Source of the DNA: Azospirillum rugosum
Lineage (GTDB): Bacteria; Pseudomonadota; Alphaproteobacteria; Azospirillales; Azospirillaceae
Assembly (NCBI RefSeq): GCF_017876155.1
Contig: NZ_JAGINP010000006.1
Location: 1 to 64,000, forward strand
Direction of reading: 5' to 3'
Length of the DNA stretch: 64,000 nucleotides
A model generated the notes under the pieces. It saw nothing but the letters and a program-made list of their open reading frames with translations. It was not told the DNA's origin and ran no database searches. Position 1 is the stretch's first letter; each line of letters opens with the position of its first letter. This document shows positions 1-10,600 of this stretch, in pieces. The translations under genes and the position numbers were made by a program.

Positions 1-78
1 ACAGGGCTGTGTCACACACCGGGTCAGACACCCCGTTCGGGGCGGATTTCCCAGCCGAATCAATGGGAACACAAGTAA

Positions 79-154
79 TGGTGGAGCCGAGGAGGATCGA
101 ACTCCCGACCTACGCATTGCGAACGCGTCGCTCTCCCAGCTGAGCTACGGCCCC
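79..154 (-). tRNA. tRNA-Ala (anticodon CGC)
   Basis: The minus strand folds into a complete 76-nt cloverleaf with encoded CCA. The acceptor stem is GGGGCCG/CGGCTCC and contains the G3:U70 wobble that identifies tRNA-Ala. The D stem is GCTC/GAGC, the anticodon loop is TTCGCAA giving anticodon CGC (reads GCG), and the T arm carries TTCGATC. A near-consensus promoter lies just upstream on the same strand. Confidence 0.96.
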
Positions 155-179
155 ACACACCGTCACCGGCGTGGGGCGG

Positions 180-208
180 ATAATGGTGATGCGATTGGTG
201 CCTGTCAA
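180..208 (-). promoter_or_regulatory. sigma70-like promoter for tRNA-Ala
   Basis: On the minus strand a perfect -35 hexamer TTGACA (208-203) is followed after 17 nt by CATTAT (185-180), a fair -10 match. Transcription would start near 173, about 20 nt before the tRNA 5' end at 154. Position and spacing fit a stable-RNA promoter; the -10 box is not consensus. Confidence 0.55.
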
Positions 209-348
209 GCCTTCTGAACACACCAAATCGCGGCCCCGCGACACCGCCCGAAAGGGGCGGGCGCCGGCCCTCCGCGCGGCACTGGACAGGCCTTGCCGCT
301 TGTGCTTAGGGTGCCCCGCAAAATTGAACGAATTGGGACGGGCCGGGC

Positions 349-633
349 ATGATTGCGCTGTACCTGCTGATCGACACCGTTCTCAGCATCTATGTCTGGC
401 TGCTCATCGCCTCCGCGGTGCTGAGCTGGCTGGTCGCCTTCAACGTGGTCAACACGCGCAACCGCGCGGTGTACGCCATCGGCGACTTCCTCTACCGGAT
501 CACGGAACCGGCGCTGCGGCCGATTCGCCGCGTGATGCCGAACTTCGGCGGGATGGACCTGTCGCCGATGGTCCTGATCCTGCTGATCTTCTTCGTCCGC
601 AACCTGATGGCGGAATACTGGCCGCGCTTCTGA
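349..633 (+). CDS. YggT family membrane protein
   Basis: A 94-residue integral membrane protein of the YggT family. There are two hydrophobic stretches, about residues 3-30 and 72-90, separated by a basic, Arg-rich loop containing the family-like segment [14 protein letters not shown]. The family has no firm enzymatic role; members are linked to cell-envelope or division functions and osmotic tolerance. It starts at ATG 349, and its stop overlaps the next ATG (TGATG at 631-635), so it is probably translationally coupled to the yggU-like gene. This yggT-yggU order is common in proteobacteria. Confidence 0.9.
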   Translation: MIALYLLIDTVLSIYVWLLIASAVLSWLVAFNVVNTRNRAVYAIGDFLYRITEPALRPIRRVMPNFGGMDLSPMVLILLIFFVRNLMAEYWPRF

Positions 634-962
634 TGGCGGGTCCTTTCGAAGCCGTTTTCGACGGAGTCCGCCTGACGCTGCGGGTGACGCCCAAGGCGTC
701 GCGCAACGGGATCTCCGGGCTGGTCGACACGGCATCGGGGGCAAAGGCGCTGAAGGTGATGGTGACGGCCGTGCCGGAGAACGGCAAGGCCAACGAGGCG
801 GTGGTGAAGCTGCTGGCCAAGGCGTGGAAATTGCCCAAAACCAGCCTGACGGTGGTGGCCGGGGCGACCGACCGGAACAAGATCGTGCATGTGGCCGGCG
901 ACCCGGCCGAGTTGATGCGCCGGCTGACGGCGCTGTTGAGCGAGGAGGGGACCGATGGCTGA
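633..962 (+). CDS. DUF167 (YggU) family protein
   Basis: A 109-residue soluble protein of the YggU/DUF167 family. The family core is visible: [11 protein letters not shown] near residues 17-27, then [17 protein letters not shown] and a VVAG-x-TDRNK segment. Function is unknown. The start at ATG 633 is set by overlap with the yggT stop. An in-frame extension upstream to 171 would run through yggT and is rejected. The 3' end overlaps the folD start (ATG 955, stop 960-962), continuing the coupled chain yggT-yggU-folD-corA. Confidence 0.88.
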   Translation: MAGPFEAVFDGVRLTLRVTPKASRNGISGLVDTASGAKALKVMVTAVPENGKANEAVVKLLAKAWKLPKTSLTVVAGATDRNKIVHVAGDPAELMRRLTALLSEEGTDG

Positions 963-1860
963 GGCGAAGATCATCGACGGCAAGGCCTTCGCGGCCGGCC
1001 TTCGCGCGCGCGTCGCGGAGGGCGTCGCCGCCCTCAAGGCCAGCCACGGCGTCACCCCCGGCCTCGCGGTCGTGCTGGTGGGCGAGGACCCGGCGAGCCA
1101 GGTCTACGTCCGCTCCAAGGAGCGGGCGCTGGTCGAGCTGGGCATGAACAGCTTCGACCACCACAAGCCCGCCGACCTGGCGGAGGCCGACCTGCTGGCC
1201 CTGATCGACCAGCTGAACGCCGACCCGGCCGTGCACGGCATCCTGGTCCAGCTGCCGCTGCCCAAGCACATCGACACGGCCAAGGTGCTGGCCCGCATCG
1301 TGCCGGAGAAGGACGCCGACGGCTTCCACGTCGTCAACGCCGGCCTGCTCGCCGTCGGCAGCCCCGGCGCCATCGTCCCCTGCACGCCGCTGGGCAGCCT
1401 GCTGCTGATCCGCGATGTGCTGGGCAACGACCTGAAGGGCAAGCGGGCGCTGGTGCTCGGCCGCTCCAACATCGTCGGCAAGCCGATGGCGCAGCTGCTG
1501 CTCCAGCAGGACTGCACGGTGACCGTTGCCCATTCCCGCACGCAGGACCTGCCCGGCGAGTGTCGCCGCGCCGATATCCTGGTGGCCGCGGTCGGCCGGC
1601 CGGAGATGGTGCGCGGCGACTGGATCAAGCCGGGCGCCGTGGTGATCGACGTCGGCATCAACCGCGTGCCGGGTGCTGAAGCCGGCAAGACGCGCCTCGT
1701 CGGCGACGTGGCGTACGAGGAGGCCGTGAAGGTTGCCGGCGCCATCACCCCGGTGCCGGGCGGCGTCGGGCCGATGACCATCGCCTGCCTGATGCTGAAC
1801 ACGCTGGCTGCCGCCTGCCGCGCCGCCGGCGCGCCGGTTCCGGCTGAGGCACTTGCATGA
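955..1860 (+). CDS. folD: Bifunctional methylene-THF dehydrogenase/methenyl-THF cyclohydrolase
   Basis: FolD interconverts 5,10-methylene-THF, 5,10-methenyl-THF and 10-formyl-THF in the cytosol, supplying one-carbon units for purines and formyl-Met-tRNA. The 301-aa length is normal. Visible family motifs are YVRSKERA with the catalytic Lys near residue 56, [10 protein letters not shown], the dinucleotide-binding [14 protein letters not shown] near residue 165, and [10 protein letters not shown] near the C-terminus. ATG 955 overlaps the upstream stop and the gene's own TGA overlaps the corA ATG (ATGA at 1857-1860), so the genes are probably read as one operon. Confidence 0.97.
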   Translation: MAEAKIIDGKAFAAGLRARVAEGVAALKASHGVTPGLAVVLVGEDPASQVYVRSKERALVELGMNSFDHHKPADLAEADLLALIDQLNADPAVHGILVQLPLPKHIDTAKVLARIVPEKDADGFHVVNAGLLAVGSPGAIVPCTPLGSLLLIRDVLGNDLKGKRALVLGRSNIVGKPMAQLLLQQDCTVTVAHSRTQDLPGECRRADILVAAVGRPEMVRGDWIKPGAVVIDVGINRVPGAEAGKTRLVGDVAYEEAVKVAGAITPVPGGVGPMTIACLMLNTLAAACRAAGAPVPAEALA

Positions 1861-2849
1861 TCACGGTCCACGCCCGTGTCGGCGGCCGGGTCGTCGAGCA
1901 GCCGCTCAGCCTCGGCGAACCGTTGCCGGCCGGCACGGTGTGGATCGACCTGCTGCGCCCGGACGAAGCGGAGCGCGCCCATGTGGGCGCCGCCACCGGC
2001 TGCGACCTGCCGACGCGCGAGGAGATGAAGGAGATCGAGGCGTCCAGCCAGCTGTACATGGAAGGCGACGCCGTCTACCTGACCTCCTCCGTCATCGCGC
2101 GGGCCGACACGCCTCACCCGGAGCAGGGCGAGATCACCTTCGTCCTGACGCCGCGCCACATGATCACGGTGCGCTTCACCGAGCCGCGCTCCGTCGCCAC
2201 CTTCGCCGCGCGCACCATGCGCCAGCCGGAGCTGCTGGCGAGCGCCGAGGACGCGCTGCTCGGCATCCTGGACGCGGTCATCGACCGGGTCGCCGACGTG
2301 CTGGAGCTGATCGGCGGGCGCATCGACGGGCTGTCCACGCGCATCTTCACCGAGTCGCTGGACAGCAACGGCTTCGGCCAGGCGGCCAAGAAGCCGGACG
2401 AGTTGCAGGACGTGCTGCGCGGCATTGGCCGGGCCGGCGACCTGACGCACAAGGTGCGCGACAGCCTGGCGGGCCTCGACCGGCTGGTCGCCTTCCTGAC
2501 CTCGGTCAGCGCCGGCCGGCTGACCAAAGAGCAGAAGGCCGCGCTGAAGACCCTGTCGCGCGACCTGCGCTCCCTGAACGAGCACGCGGGATTCCTGGCG
2601 CACGAGGCGAACTTCCTGCTCGACGCCACGCTGGGGCTGATCAACATCGAGCAGAACGCCATCATCAAGATCTTCTCGGTGGTGGCCGTGGCGCTGATGC
2701 CGCCAACGCTGATCGCGTCCGCCTACGGCATGAACTTCCACCACATGCCGGAGCTGGACTGGGATTTCGGCTACCCCATGGCGATCGTCATGATGGTGCT
2801 GTCGGCCGTGGTGCCGCTCTGGTACTTCCGCCGCCGCGGGTGGCTGTAA
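1857..2849 (+). CDS. corA: CorA family magnesium/divalent cation transporter
   Basis: A 330-aa CorA-type channel. A large cytoplasmic N-terminal domain is followed by two C-terminal membrane helices (about residues 268-290 and 303-322). The signature YGMNF with the following MPE loop lies between the helices and forms the ion-selective mouth; the basic tail RRRGWL is typical. The start overlaps the folD stop by four bases. The likely role is Mg2+ (or Co2+/Ni2+/Zn2+) flux across the inner membrane; the exact ion cannot be read from sequence. A palindromic intergenic repeat begins 15 bp after the stop. Confidence 0.93.
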   Translation: MITVHARVGGRVVEQPLSLGEPLPAGTVWIDLLRPDEAERAHVGAATGCDLPTREEMKEIEASSQLYMEGDAVYLTSSVIARADTPHPEQGEITFVLTPRHMITVRFTEPRSVATFAARTMRQPELLASAEDALLGILDAVIDRVADVLELIGGRIDGLSTRIFTESLDSNGFGQAAKKPDELQDVLRGIGRAGDLTHKVRDSLAGLDRLVAFLTSVSAGRLTKEQKAALKTLSRDLRSLNEHAGFLAHEANFLLDATLGLINIEQNAIIKIFSVVAVALMPPTLIASAYGMNFHHMPELDWDFGYPMAIVMMVLSAVVPLWYFRRRGWL

Positions 2850-2864
2850 CGCAATGATGGAGTC

Positions 2865-2948
2865 GTAGGTCGGGTGGAGCGCCTGCGCAACCCGACAGCG
2901 TCGGCGATGCGGGGCGTGTCGGGTTGCGCTGCGCTCCACCCGACCTAC
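2865..2948. repeat. Intergenic inverted repeat, GTAGGT family, copy 1
   Basis: An 84-bp element whose ends are inverted copies of GTAGGTCGGGTGGAGCGC. An inner pair of arms reads CAACCCGACA / TGTCGGGTTGCG. It lies in the gap between convergent corA and phhB, so it may also act as a bidirectional transcription end. Related copies occur at 23568-23652 and 62792-62875. Confidence 0.85.
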
Positions 2949-2957
2949 AAAAGCGCA

Positions 2958-3260
2958 TTACCGGTCGTCGCGGGGGGCGATCTGGTCCAGGCGGTGGGCG
3001 AAGTCCACGTCGGCCTGGGTCAGGCCGTCGACGGTGCGGGTGCACAGGATCACCTCCACCCGGCCCATGTCGTTGAACCATTCCGGGTGGTGGTTGACGC
3101 GTTCGGCCAGCAGCGCGACCTGGCTCATGAAGCCCCAGGCGGTGGGGAAGTCGGGGAAGTGGTAGGTCTTGCGGATCGCGTCGCGCTCCAGCACCTCCGA
3201 CCAGCCGTGCAGTTCCTTCAGCGCGGTCTGTCTCTTGGTCCCGACCAGCTTGTCCGACAT
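2958..3260 (-). CDS. phhB: Pterin-4a-carbinolamine dehydratase
   Basis: A 100-aa protein of the PCD/DCoH family, which dehydrates 4a-hydroxytetrahydropterin made during aromatic amino acid hydroxylation. The family signature NHHPEW is present, preceded by FPDFPTAWGFMSQVALLAE and followed by a V-x-V-x-L-x-T strand and TQADVDFAHRLD. I start at ATG 3260 (MSDKLVG), which gives the normal family length and follows a purine-rich stretch; the frame stays open upstream but that extension lacks family character. No phenylalanine hydroxylase gene is in the window. Confidence 0.93.
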   Translation of the reverse strand: MSDKLVGTKRQTALKELHGWSEVLERDAIRKTYHFPDFPTAWGFMSQVALLAERVNHHPEWFNDMGRVEVILCTRTVDGLTQADVDFAHRLDQIAPRDDR

Positions 3261-3360
3261 GGCCTGCGTCCCCCCTTGGTTGGTTAAAAGGCGTTCATCA
3301 AACGTCGATCCCGGTTTAGCGCCGCTTGGCCTGGGCCGCAAGCGACGCTACCTTTTCGGC

Positions 3361-3771
3361 ATGAACCGCAAACCGGCACACACCCACACCGTTCCTCCCT
3401 CCACGCCCGACCTCGAGCGGATGGCCGAGGAGGCGCTGGACACAATCCCGAAGGCGCTGCTGGCCCCGGTCGGGAACCTCCTGATCCAGGTCGAGGACTT
3501 TCCCGACGAGGAGACCGAGCGCGAGATGGAGCTGGAAAGCCCCTTCGACCTGCTGGGCCTCTACCGCGGCGTGGACATGACCCGGCAGAGCGTCGCGGAC
3601 CTGCGCAGCGGCCCGGACATGATCTTCCTCTACCGCCGCCCGATCCTGGATTACTGGTGCGAGACCGGCGAGGACCTGTTCGCCATCGTCCGCCACGTGC
3701 TGATCCACGAGATCGGCCATCATTTCGGCTTCTCCGACGACGACATGGAGCGCATCGAGAGTTTGGAGTGA
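3361..3771 (+). CDS. Metallopeptidase family protein (minimal zincin)
   Basis: A 136-aa member of the small zincin-like metallopeptidase family (PF06262 type). The zinc-binding helix motif HEIGHHFGFSD is at residues 117-127, close to the C-terminus as usual for this family, and YRRPILDYW precedes it. Substrate is unknown. ATG 3361 is chosen because the region upstream is shared with the phhB promoter side and lacks family residues. It is convergent with the glycosylase gene, with a gap of only 13 bp. Confidence 0.88.
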   Translation: MNRKPAHTHTVPPSTPDLERMAEEALDTIPKALLAPVGNLLIQVEDFPDEETEREMELESPFDLLGLYRGVDMTRQSVADLRSGPDMIFLYRRPILDYWCETGEDLFAIVRHVLIHEIGHHFGFSDDDMERIESLE

Positions 3772-3784
3772 TCAGGATGCGCGC

Positions 3785-4375
3785 TCAGCCGTCCAGCGCC
3801 TCTGCGACACGGCGGCGCAGGGCGGGGACCAGCTCCTCCTCGAACCAGGGGTTCTTCTTCAGCCAGGCGGTGTTGCGCCAGCTCGGGTGCGGCAGGGGCA
3901 GGAAGTCCGGCAGGTAGTCCCGCCAGGCCGCCACCGTGTCGGTCATGGTCCGTTTGCGGCGGCCGCCCAGGTAATAATCCTGCGCGTAGCTGCCGACCAG
4001 CAGGGTGAGGCGCACGCCGCTCAGCGCGGCGCGCAGCGGCGGGTGCCACAGTGGGGCGCATTCCGGGCGCGGCGGGTAGTCGCCGCCCTTCGGCGCCGTG
4101 CCGGGGTAGCAGAGCCCCATGGGCACCACGGCGATGCGCGATTCGTCGTAGAAGGCGGCGCGATCCATGGCGAGCCACTGGCGCAGCCGGTCGCCCGACG
4201 GGTCGTTCCAGGGAATGCCGCTGGCGTGCACCCGTGCCCCCGGCGCCTGCCCGACGATCAGCAGCCGGGCGGAAGGGCTGCCGCGCAGCACCGGGCGGCA
4301 GCCGTGCGGCAGCGAGCCTTCGCACAGGCGGCAGGCCCGCGCCTGCGCAAACAAGGCCTCCAGGCTGTCGGTCAA
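3785..4375 (-). CDS. Uracil-DNA glycosylase family protein
   Basis: A 196-aa protein of the uracil-DNA glycosylase superfamily. The motif-1 segment LLIVGQAPG is near residue 43 and the C-terminal loop HPSWRN near residue 165; [14 protein letters not shown] near the N-terminus supplies Cys residues but fewer than a clear 4Fe-4S set. Its role would be base-excision repair of uracil or deaminated bases; the subfamily is unresolved. TTG at 4375 is preferred as start because it overlaps the cobB stop (TTGA at 4372-4375) and the residues just after it already look like the family. Upstream in-frame codons fall inside cobB. Confidence 0.8.
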   Translation of the reverse strand: MTDSLEALFAQARACRLCEGSLPHGCRPVLRGSPSARLLIVGQAPGARVHASGIPWNDPSGDRLRQWLAMDRAAFYDESRIAVVPMGLCYPGTAPKGGDYPPRPECAPLWHPPLRAALSGVRLTLLVGSYAQDYYLGGRRKRTMTDTVAAWRDYLPDFLPLPHPSWRNTAWLKKNPWFEEELVPALRRRVAEALDG

Positions 4376-5115
4376 AGCCGCAGAAGCTCGGCCACGAAGG
4401 CGGGCACCACCTCGGTCGCCGGGCCGTTCACCGCCTCGGCGAAGTGGCTGGCGCCGAGCGAGGGCTCCAGGTTCAGCTCCACCGTGTGGGCGCCGGCGCC
4501 GCGGGCCTCCGCCACGAAGCCGGCGGCGGGGTAGACGTTGCCGGACGTGCCGATGGAGACGAACAGGTCGCAGGCGCCCAGCGCGCGGTAGATGCGATCC
4601 ATCTGGTAGGGCATCTCCCCGAACCACACAACGTCCGGCCGCATGCCGCCCTTGCGCGCGCAGGTCGGGCAGACGTCGTGCACCGACAGGTCGCCGTCCC
4701 AGGTTTCCACCGTGCGGCAGTGGACGCAGAAGACCTTCCGCAGCTCCCCGTGCATGTGGATCAGCGTCTTGGAGCCGGCGCGCTCGTGCAGGTCGTCGAT
4801 GTTCTGGGTGACCAGCAGAAGCTCCCCCTTCCAGCGGCGCTCCAGCTCGGCGAGCGCGGCATGGGCGGCGTTCGGCTGGATGGCCGGGTCAGCCAAGCCG
4901 CGGCGGCGGTCGTTGTAGAAGCGGTGGACCAAGTTCGGATCGCGGGCGAAGCCCTGCGGAGTCGCGACGTCCTCCAGGTCCACCTTGGCCCAGATGCCGT
5001 CGGCGCAGCGGAAGGTGTCCAGCCCCGATTCCTTGGAGATGCCGGCCCCGGTCAGGATGACGATGGAGTCGGTCGGCTTGATGTGGTTCGCGATGGTGGA
5101 GCTGATGGTCGTCAT
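4372..5115 (-). CDS. cobB: SIR2-type NAD-dependent protein deacylase
   Basis: A 247-aa sirtuin. It removes acyl groups from lysine using NAD+. Motifs visible in order: [14 protein letters not shown] (NAD-binding GAG), [12 protein letters not shown] (catalytic TQNID), HMHGEL with the catalytic His, two CxxC pairs (CVHC and CPTC) for the structural zinc, VVWFGEMP, and [14 protein letters not shown] 5115 gives a full-length protein. It is probably co-transcribed with the glycosylase gene downstream through the TTGA overlap, and it is divergent from the phosphatase gene, 72 bp away. Confidence 0.95.
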   Translation of the reverse strand: MTTISSTIANHIKPTDSIVILTGAGISKESGLDTFRCADGIWAKVDLEDVATPQGFARDPNLVHRFYNDRRRGLADPAIQPNAAHAALAELERRWKGELLLVTQNIDDLHERAGSKTLIHMHGELRKVFCVHCRTVETWDGDLSVHDVCPTCARKGGMRPDVVWFGEMPYQMDRIYRALGACDLFVSIGTSGNVYPAAGFVAEARGAGAHTVELNLEPSLGASHFAEAVNGPATEVVPAFVAELLRL

Positions 5116-5187
5116 GGGCGCCCTGGCGGGATCTGGAAACGGCTGGTACTTCTTTCGATTGGAGCAAGGAAAGAGGAGGCAGCCGGG

Positions 5188-5685
5188 ATGGTCAAGGTCC
5201 TGTTCGTCTGCACGGGCAACATCTGCCGGTCGCCCACCGCCGAAGGTGTGTTCCGCGCCCTGGTAAAGCAAGCGGGGCTGGAGCATCACGTCCATGCCGA
5301 TTCGGCCGGCACCGACGGCTATCACGTGGGGGAACCGCCGGACCAGCGCAGCCAGCGCGCCGCCCGGTCGCGCGGCGTGGACCTGTCGGACCTGCGCGCC
5401 CGCAAAGTGACGATCGCCGACTTCGCGGCCTTCGACTACATCCTGGCCATGGACCGCGGCCATCTGGCGCAGCTGCGCCGCATGATGCCGTCCACCAGCC
5501 CCGCGACGGTCGCGCTGTTCCTGGATTACGCGGCCGTCGGCGCGGGGCGCGACGTGCCCGATCCCTACTACGGCGGTGCCGATGGCTTTGCCGAGGTGCT
5601 GGACCTCTGCGAGGCGGGCGCGGCCGGCCTGCTGGCGGCGATTCAGCGCCAGAAGGGCTTGCGGGCCTCCGTCAGCGCCTCGTAG
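5188..5685 (+). CDS. Low-molecular-weight protein-tyrosine phosphatase family protein
   Basis: A 165-aa phosphatase. The N-terminal P-loop CTGNICRS (Cys at residue 8, the catalytic C-x5-R-S) follows strand KVLFVC, and the C-terminal acid loop DVPDPYYGG supplies the general-acid Asp. It hydrolyses phosphotyrosine or a small phosphomonoester; the substrate is unknown. AAAGAGGAGG lies about 10 bases before ATG 5188. Its last 43 bp overlap the convergent DUF1127 gene. Confidence 0.95.
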   Translation: MVKVLFVCTGNICRSPTAEGVFRALVKQAGLEHHVHADSAGTDGYHVGEPPDQRSQRAARSRGVDLSDLRARKVTIADFAAFDYILAMDRGHLAQLRRMMPSTSPATVALFLDYAAVGAGRDVPDPYYGGADGFAEVLDLCEAGAAGLLAAIQRQKGLRASVSAS

Positions 5686-5840
5686 CGGGTGATCCCGATG
5701 TCGCGCAGTTCCCGGTCGGTCATGGACAGGAGCTGCGCGCTTTCCTGGCGCCGACGCCAGAGACGGGCGAGCCAGGCGAAGGGGCGGAACGCCACGGGCA
5801 CGCGGCACGGCTGCGGGCGGAAAGACACGGGGATTGCCAT
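5643..5840 (-). CDS. DUF1127 domain small protein
   Basis: A 65-aa basic protein. The C-terminal DUF1127 core [18 protein letters not shown] is at residues 37-54, preceded by an Arg/Trp-rich helix [10 protein letters not shown]. Small DUF1127 proteins in alphaproteobacteria are stress- or RNA-related regulators; the role here is unknown. The reading frame overlaps the 3' end of the convergent phosphatase gene by 43 bp, so antisense transcription between the two is possible. Confidence 0.85.
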   Translation of the reverse strand: MAIPVSFRPQPCRVPVAFRPFAWLARLWRRRQESAQLLSMTDRELRDIGITRYEALTEARKPFWR

Positions 5841-5888
5841 GGTACGGTCTCCGTCGTTGGGGAACGGCGGGGTAATCGCATTTGAAAT

Positions 5889-5996
5889 CCCCTCTCCCCT
5901 CTGGGGAGAGGGTTAGGGTGAGGGGGTTGCGCTTGTGCCGGACGTACCAAGGCGGCGGGGCCCCCTCACCCTGCCCTCTCCCCAGAGGGGAGAGGT
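5889..5996. repeat. Intergenic inverted repeat, CCTCTCCCC/GGGGAGAGG family
   Basis: Two arms of about 36 bp (5889-5925 and 5961-5996) are inverted copies beginning CCCCTCTCCCCTCTGGGG and ending GGTGAGGGGG. Each arm contains its own CCCCTCTGGGG hairpin, so the whole can form either a long cruciform or two small hairpins. It fills the non-coding gap between the DUF1127 gene and the LysR gene. A related but diverged GC-rich array sits at 11131-11256. Confidence 0.85.
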
Positions 5997-6112
5997 TTAA
6001 AAGGCCAAATGCGAAAGCCCTGGGTGATCGGAGCATCAGCATCCGGCCCGGCGCGCCGCCCGGCAAACGAGAGCTTTTCCGTCTCGGGTGAGGGGAATTC
6101 ACCCGATGTCGG

Positions 6113-6997
6113 TCACCGCGGGTGATTGAACTCCGTCCGCATCCAGGCGCGGAAGGCGGCGATCTCCGGCCGTTGCAGGCTGTCGCGGGAGGTGACCATC
6201 CACCAGCTGGTGCTGGCGCGCAGGCGCGGCCCGGTGACCTCGACCAGCCGGCCGGCCTCAAGCTCCGGGTCGATGGTCGGGCGGCGGCCGATGACGACGC
6301 CCAGCCCGCGGACGGCGGCGTCCACCGCCATGTGGATGGCGTCGAAGCGCAGGCCCTCGGCGAAGGCCGCGGGCGGCAGGCCGGCGCCCTCCGCCCAGGC
6401 TGCCCAGTCCTCCGACACGCTGGCGATGTGCAGCCGGGGCAGCGCCAGGAGGTCGGCGGGTGATGCGACGCGCGCCGCCAGCGCCGGGGCGGCGACCGGC
6501 ACCAGCTCCTCCTCCAGCAGCTTCAGCGCGGCGAGGCCGGGCCAGGGGCCGCTGCCCAGCCGGATGCCAACGTCGATTCCGTCGCGCGGGAACTCGACCC
6601 GGCGGTGGCTGGTGTCCAGGCTGACCGACAGGGTCGGGTGGGTCGCGCGGAAATCGGGCAGGCGCGGAATCAGCCAGCGCAGCGCGAAGGTCGGCGCGGC
6701 GCTGACCGACAGGCGCCCGCTCGGCTTGCGGCCGGGCACGCTTTCCGTGGCCAGCGCCAGGGATTGCAGCGCGTCGCGCACCCGCGGCAGATAGGCCTCC
6801 CCGGCCGGGGTCAGGGACAGGCTGCGGTTGCCGCGCAGGAACAGCTCCACCCCCAGCCAGTCCTCCAGCGTCTGGATGCCGTGGCTGACCGCGCTGGGGG
6901 TCAGGCACAGCTCCTCCGCCGCGGCCTTGAAGCTCAGGCGGCGGCCGGCGGCCTCGAACAGGCGCAGCGTGTTGAGCGGGGGCAGACGGTAGGCCAT
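6113..6997 (-). CDS. LysR family regulator, GcvA-like
   Basis: A 294-aa LysR-type transcription factor. The N-terminal winged HTH includes [19 protein letters not shown] and [18 protein letters not shown] (about residues 8-55), the GcvA-like opening. The rest is a periplasmic-binding-like effector domain, here with [14 protein letters not shown] and a DVGIRLG strand. Target and co-inducer are unknown; no obvious divergently transcribed target lies beside it. ATG 6997 is used because it gives the canonical GcvA-type N-terminus. Upstream in-frame sequence would read through the trxA terminator. Confidence 0.93.
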   Translation of the reverse strand: MAYRLPPLNTLRLFEAAGRRLSFKAAAEELCLTPSAVSHGIQTLEDWLGVELFLRGNRSLSLTPAGEAYLPRVRDALQSLALATESVPGRKPSGRLSVSAAPTFALRWLIPRLPDFRATHPTLSVSLDTSHRRVEFPRDGIDVGIRLGSGPWPGLAALKLLEEELVPVAAPALAARVASPADLLALPRLHIASVSEDWAAWAEGAGLPPAAFAEGLRFDAIHMAVDAAVRGLGVVIGRRPTIDPELEAGRLVEVTGPRLRASTSWWMVTSRDSLQRPEIAAFRAWMRTEFNHPR

Positions 6998-7028
6998 GCC
7001 CTCACCGTAACGCAAAAAACCGTAACGC

Positions 7029-7057
7029 AAAAAGCCCCGCCGTAGGGCGGGGCTTTT
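7029..7057 (-). terminator. Rho-independent terminator of trxA
   Basis: A perfect stem AAAAGCCCCGCC / GGCGGGGCTTTT with loop GTAG, 25 bp past the trxA stop. On the minus-strand transcript the stem ends in a run of five U. The symmetric A/T flanks could also stop plus-strand transcription. Confidence 0.9.
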
Positions 7058-7081
7058 GCAACGCGCGTGCGCTGAGGCCAA

Positions 7082-7405
7082 TCAGAGCGACTGGTCGACC
7101 CAGCTGTACAGGGCGGTCTTCGGCAGGGCGCCGATCTTCGTGGCGGCGACCTGGCCGTTCTTGAAGATCATCAGCGTCGGGATGCCGCGCACGCCGTACT
7201 TGGTCGGGGTGCCGGGGTTGTCGTCGATGTTCAGCTTAACGACGGTGACCTTGCCGCCATACTCCTTGGCGAGGTCGTCGAGCGCCGGAGCAATCATCTT
7301 GCAGGGGCCGCACCACTCCGCCCAGAAATCGACCAGGACCGGACCCTCGGCCTTCAGCACATCCTGTTCGAAGCTGTCGTCGGTGACCTTGATGGGGTTG
7401 CTCAT
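7082..7405 (-). CDS. trxA: Thioredoxin
   Basis: A 107-aa thioredoxin with the redox-active WCGPC at residues 31-35, the cis-Pro loop GIPTLMIF near residue 74, and KIGALPK at the C-terminal helix. It is a cytosolic disulfide reductant. It lies downstream of addA on the same strand with a 234-bp gap, and is closed by a strong terminator. Placement beside addAB is the usual alphaproteobacterial arrangement as I know it. Confidence 0.97.
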   Translation of the reverse strand: MSNPIKVTDDSFEQDVLKAEGPVLVDFWAEWCGPCKMIAPALDDLAKEYGGKVTVVKLNIDDNPGTPTKYGVRGIPTLMIFKNGQVAATKIGALPKTALYSWVDQSL

Positions 7406-7639
7406 GTGACCTCTTGCCTGGGTTCAGGGGTGCCGCCGTGGAAAAACAAGCCGTCGGCGATCCCATCCCTGTCGTGGAACTTTGCCAAAATGTAGGGCCG
7501 TCTCCCCGCTCCGGTCAAGCAGAGCGGCAAATGCGGCCCGGTCAACCCAATCCGCCGGTTCCTGCAACCCGGCGGACGTTGAAAAGTTCCGCCCCCGAAA
7601 CCATTCGCGCGCCCGAGTCGCCCAAGGCGGTGGAGCAAA

Positions 7640-10600
7640 TTACGGAAGCTCCATCAAATAGGGGCCGTCGGTCCACAGCAGGACGCAGCGGATACGCTTG
7701 CCCGGATAGACCGCCGTCATGGCGCCGCGGTAGGCGGCCATCTGCCGCTGGTAGACCGGCGGCACGTCCTCCACCCGGCGGGGCGGCGGGCGGTTGGTCT
7801 TGTAGTCGACGATCCAGACGGTGTCGCCCTCCACCACCAGCCGGTCGATCTGGCCGGACAGGGCGCGCCCGTCCACCACGCCGACCACCGGCACCTCGGC
7901 ACGGGAATTGGGGCCGAAGAGGTGGGCGAAGTCGGGGCTGTTGACCACCGCCATGGTCTCCCGCGCGATCTCGTCCTGCCGCTCCGGCGTCAGCTCGTGC
8001 GCGGGCCGGGCGAGGAAGCGGCGGCAGGCGGCCTCCCGCCCGTCGGGCGGCAGGTCGGGCAGGCTCTGCATCAGCCGGTGGACCAGAAGGCCGCGCTTGA
8101 AGCGCGCCCCGTCGTCCTCGCCGAGGGGGGAGCGCACCGCCGGCTCGTCCCCGTCCGGGCGGGAGGGGGTGAGGGGGCGGCTCGGCTCCGGCTCCTCCGG
8201 GGCGTTGGCGGTCAGCCAGGGCAGCGGCGCGTACGCCTCCATCACGCGGCCGGCGTCGGCGCCGTCCGGCTTTGGTGCTGCGGTCTGTGGGTCGTGCAGG
8301 CGCCAGCCGTCCCCGGCCCAGCCGTCGGGGCAAAGAGATGAAAAATCAAAGGGATGCGGGATGCCGATCTCGCCCATGGCGGCCTCGACCAGCTTGTACC
8401 AGCAGGCTTCCGACGGGTCGCGCTTGCCCTGGTAGCCGCAGACGTACAGGCGGTCCTCCGCGCGGGTCAGGGCCACGTACAGCAGGCGCCTGTACTCCTG
8501 GTCGCGGCGCCGGTTGGCGCGGGACCGCGCCTCGGTGCAGAGCGCGTCCTCCTGGTTGCGGCGCGCGGCGAAGAGGGGGACGGCGCAGCCCTCGTCCGGC
8601 CACAGGATGGGCGGGCTCTGCGTCGGGGTGCCCAGCGTGTCGGGCAGGAAGACGATGGGCGCCTGCAATCCCTTGGACCCGTGCACCGTCATGATGCGCA
8701 CGCGGCCGCCGCCCTGCTCCAGCTCGCGCTTGATCTCCGCCTCGCTGGCGGCGAGCCAGGCGAGGAAGTTCTGGAGCGACGGCGGCTCGGTCTTTTCGAA
8801 AGCGAGACAAACGGCCAGGAACTCGTCCAGCGGGTCCTGCGCGTCGGGGCCCAGCCGCTTCAGGATGGCGCGGCGCCCGGACCGCTCGTCGGCCGGGCAG
8901 GGGGCGGCCAGCAGGCCTGCAAACAGCTCGTAGGGCGCCAGGAAGTCGGTGCGGGCGAGCTGGCCGCCGAGGTAGCGGCGCGCCGGGCGGTAGGCCGGAT
9001 CCTCCTCCGCCTTGGCGACCAGCGCCGACCACAGCGTGCCGCGCCGGCCATGAGCCAGATCGAACAGCTGATCCTCGCTCAACCCGATCAGCGGCCCCTT
9101 CAGCACGGTGGCGAGCGTCAGGTCGTCTTCCGGCAGCAGCAGGAATTCGCACAGCGCCATCAGGTCCATGACCGCCAGCTGCTCGGTCAGCACCATGCGG
9201 TCCACGCCGGCGACGGGCACGGCGCGGTCCTTCAGCGCGCGCACCAGCTCCGTCACGAAGCTGGTGCGGCGGCGGACCAGCACCATCACGTCGCCGGGCT
9301 GGATCGGCCGGCCGCGCGACTCCAGCGTCTCCCCGCGCTGGGTCCAGTCGCGGATCGTGTCGGCGATGACCGCCGCCAGCCGGGCCGAGGGCGAATCGGC
9401 CGATTCTCGCTCCACTGGCGGCGCCCAGGCCGGCGGGTCCGCGACCTCCGCCGGCTTGACCGGCGGCCACAACTCCACCAGCCCGGCGTGCCCGCGGCGG
9501 AAGGCGCGGTGGCGGATCACCGGGCTGACCTCCGACGCCACCCCGTCCTTGGCGGTGTCCAGCCGGAACACGGCGTCCACCGCCTGCAACACGGCGGCGG
9601 TGGAGCGGAAGGAGATGTCCAGTTCCACCGCGTGCCAGGTCCGCGTCGCGATCTCAGCGCGGGTCTGGAAATGCCGGCGCATGCGCGCGAACTCGGCCGG
9701 GTTGGCGCGCTGGAAGCTGAAGATCGACTGTTTCTCGTCGCCCACGGCGAAGACGGTGCGCGTCGTGCCGGCGCTGCCGTGGGCGGACAGGTCGGCGAAG
9801 AACTCCTCCGCGATGGAGGACACGACGGCCCACTGCTCCGGGTTGGTGTCCTGCGCCTCGTCGATCAGGATGTGGTCCAGGCCGCCGTCCAGCTTGAACA
9901 GCACCCAGGGCACGGCCGGCACGCCGTCCTTGCCGCGCAGCAGCGTGTTGGCCGCCAGGATCAGGTCGTCGTAGTCGAGCAGCGCCTTGCCCTTCTTCTT
10001 CGCGTCGTAGGCGTGCAGAAGGGCTTCGGCCAGGGTGAGCAGGGCGGTGGTGGAGGCGGCGACTCCGGCCGACTTCACCCGTTTCATCAGCGAAACGAGC
10101 CGTTCCGCCTCGCGCTCCAGCGCGATCAGGGCGGCGGGGAAGTTGGTCGCCGGCTTCTTGGTGATCAGCGTCTTGCGCGCCGTGCCCTCGGCCGTCAGAA
10201 ACAGGCGGGCGTAGGCCTGGAAGGCGCGCACGCGGCTTTCCGCCGCGTCCAGCCAGCTCTGGATGCCGATGCCGCGCTCCTCGTCCGTCTTGGTGCCGGT
10301 GGACAGCGCCCGGCAGGCTTCCCGCAGGGTGGGCACGTCCAGCGACGCGTCGGCGCAGGCCTCATGCAGGATGTCGGCCTCGGTCGTGCCGGGCTCCACG
10401 CCCAGCTCGCGGTGGACGGCGTCGATGGCGCCGTCAAGACCCTTATAGCGCTCGAACAGGCGCTGGATGCGGCCGCGCTCGTTGGCGAGTTCGGCCAGGA
10501 TGTCGGCGAACTCCTCCGCGTTCAGGTCGGCGGTCAGGCGGGCCATCGCCTTGCCGAGCGGGGTGTCGGGCGCGGCGCGGCCGGCGTGCAGCACCTCGTC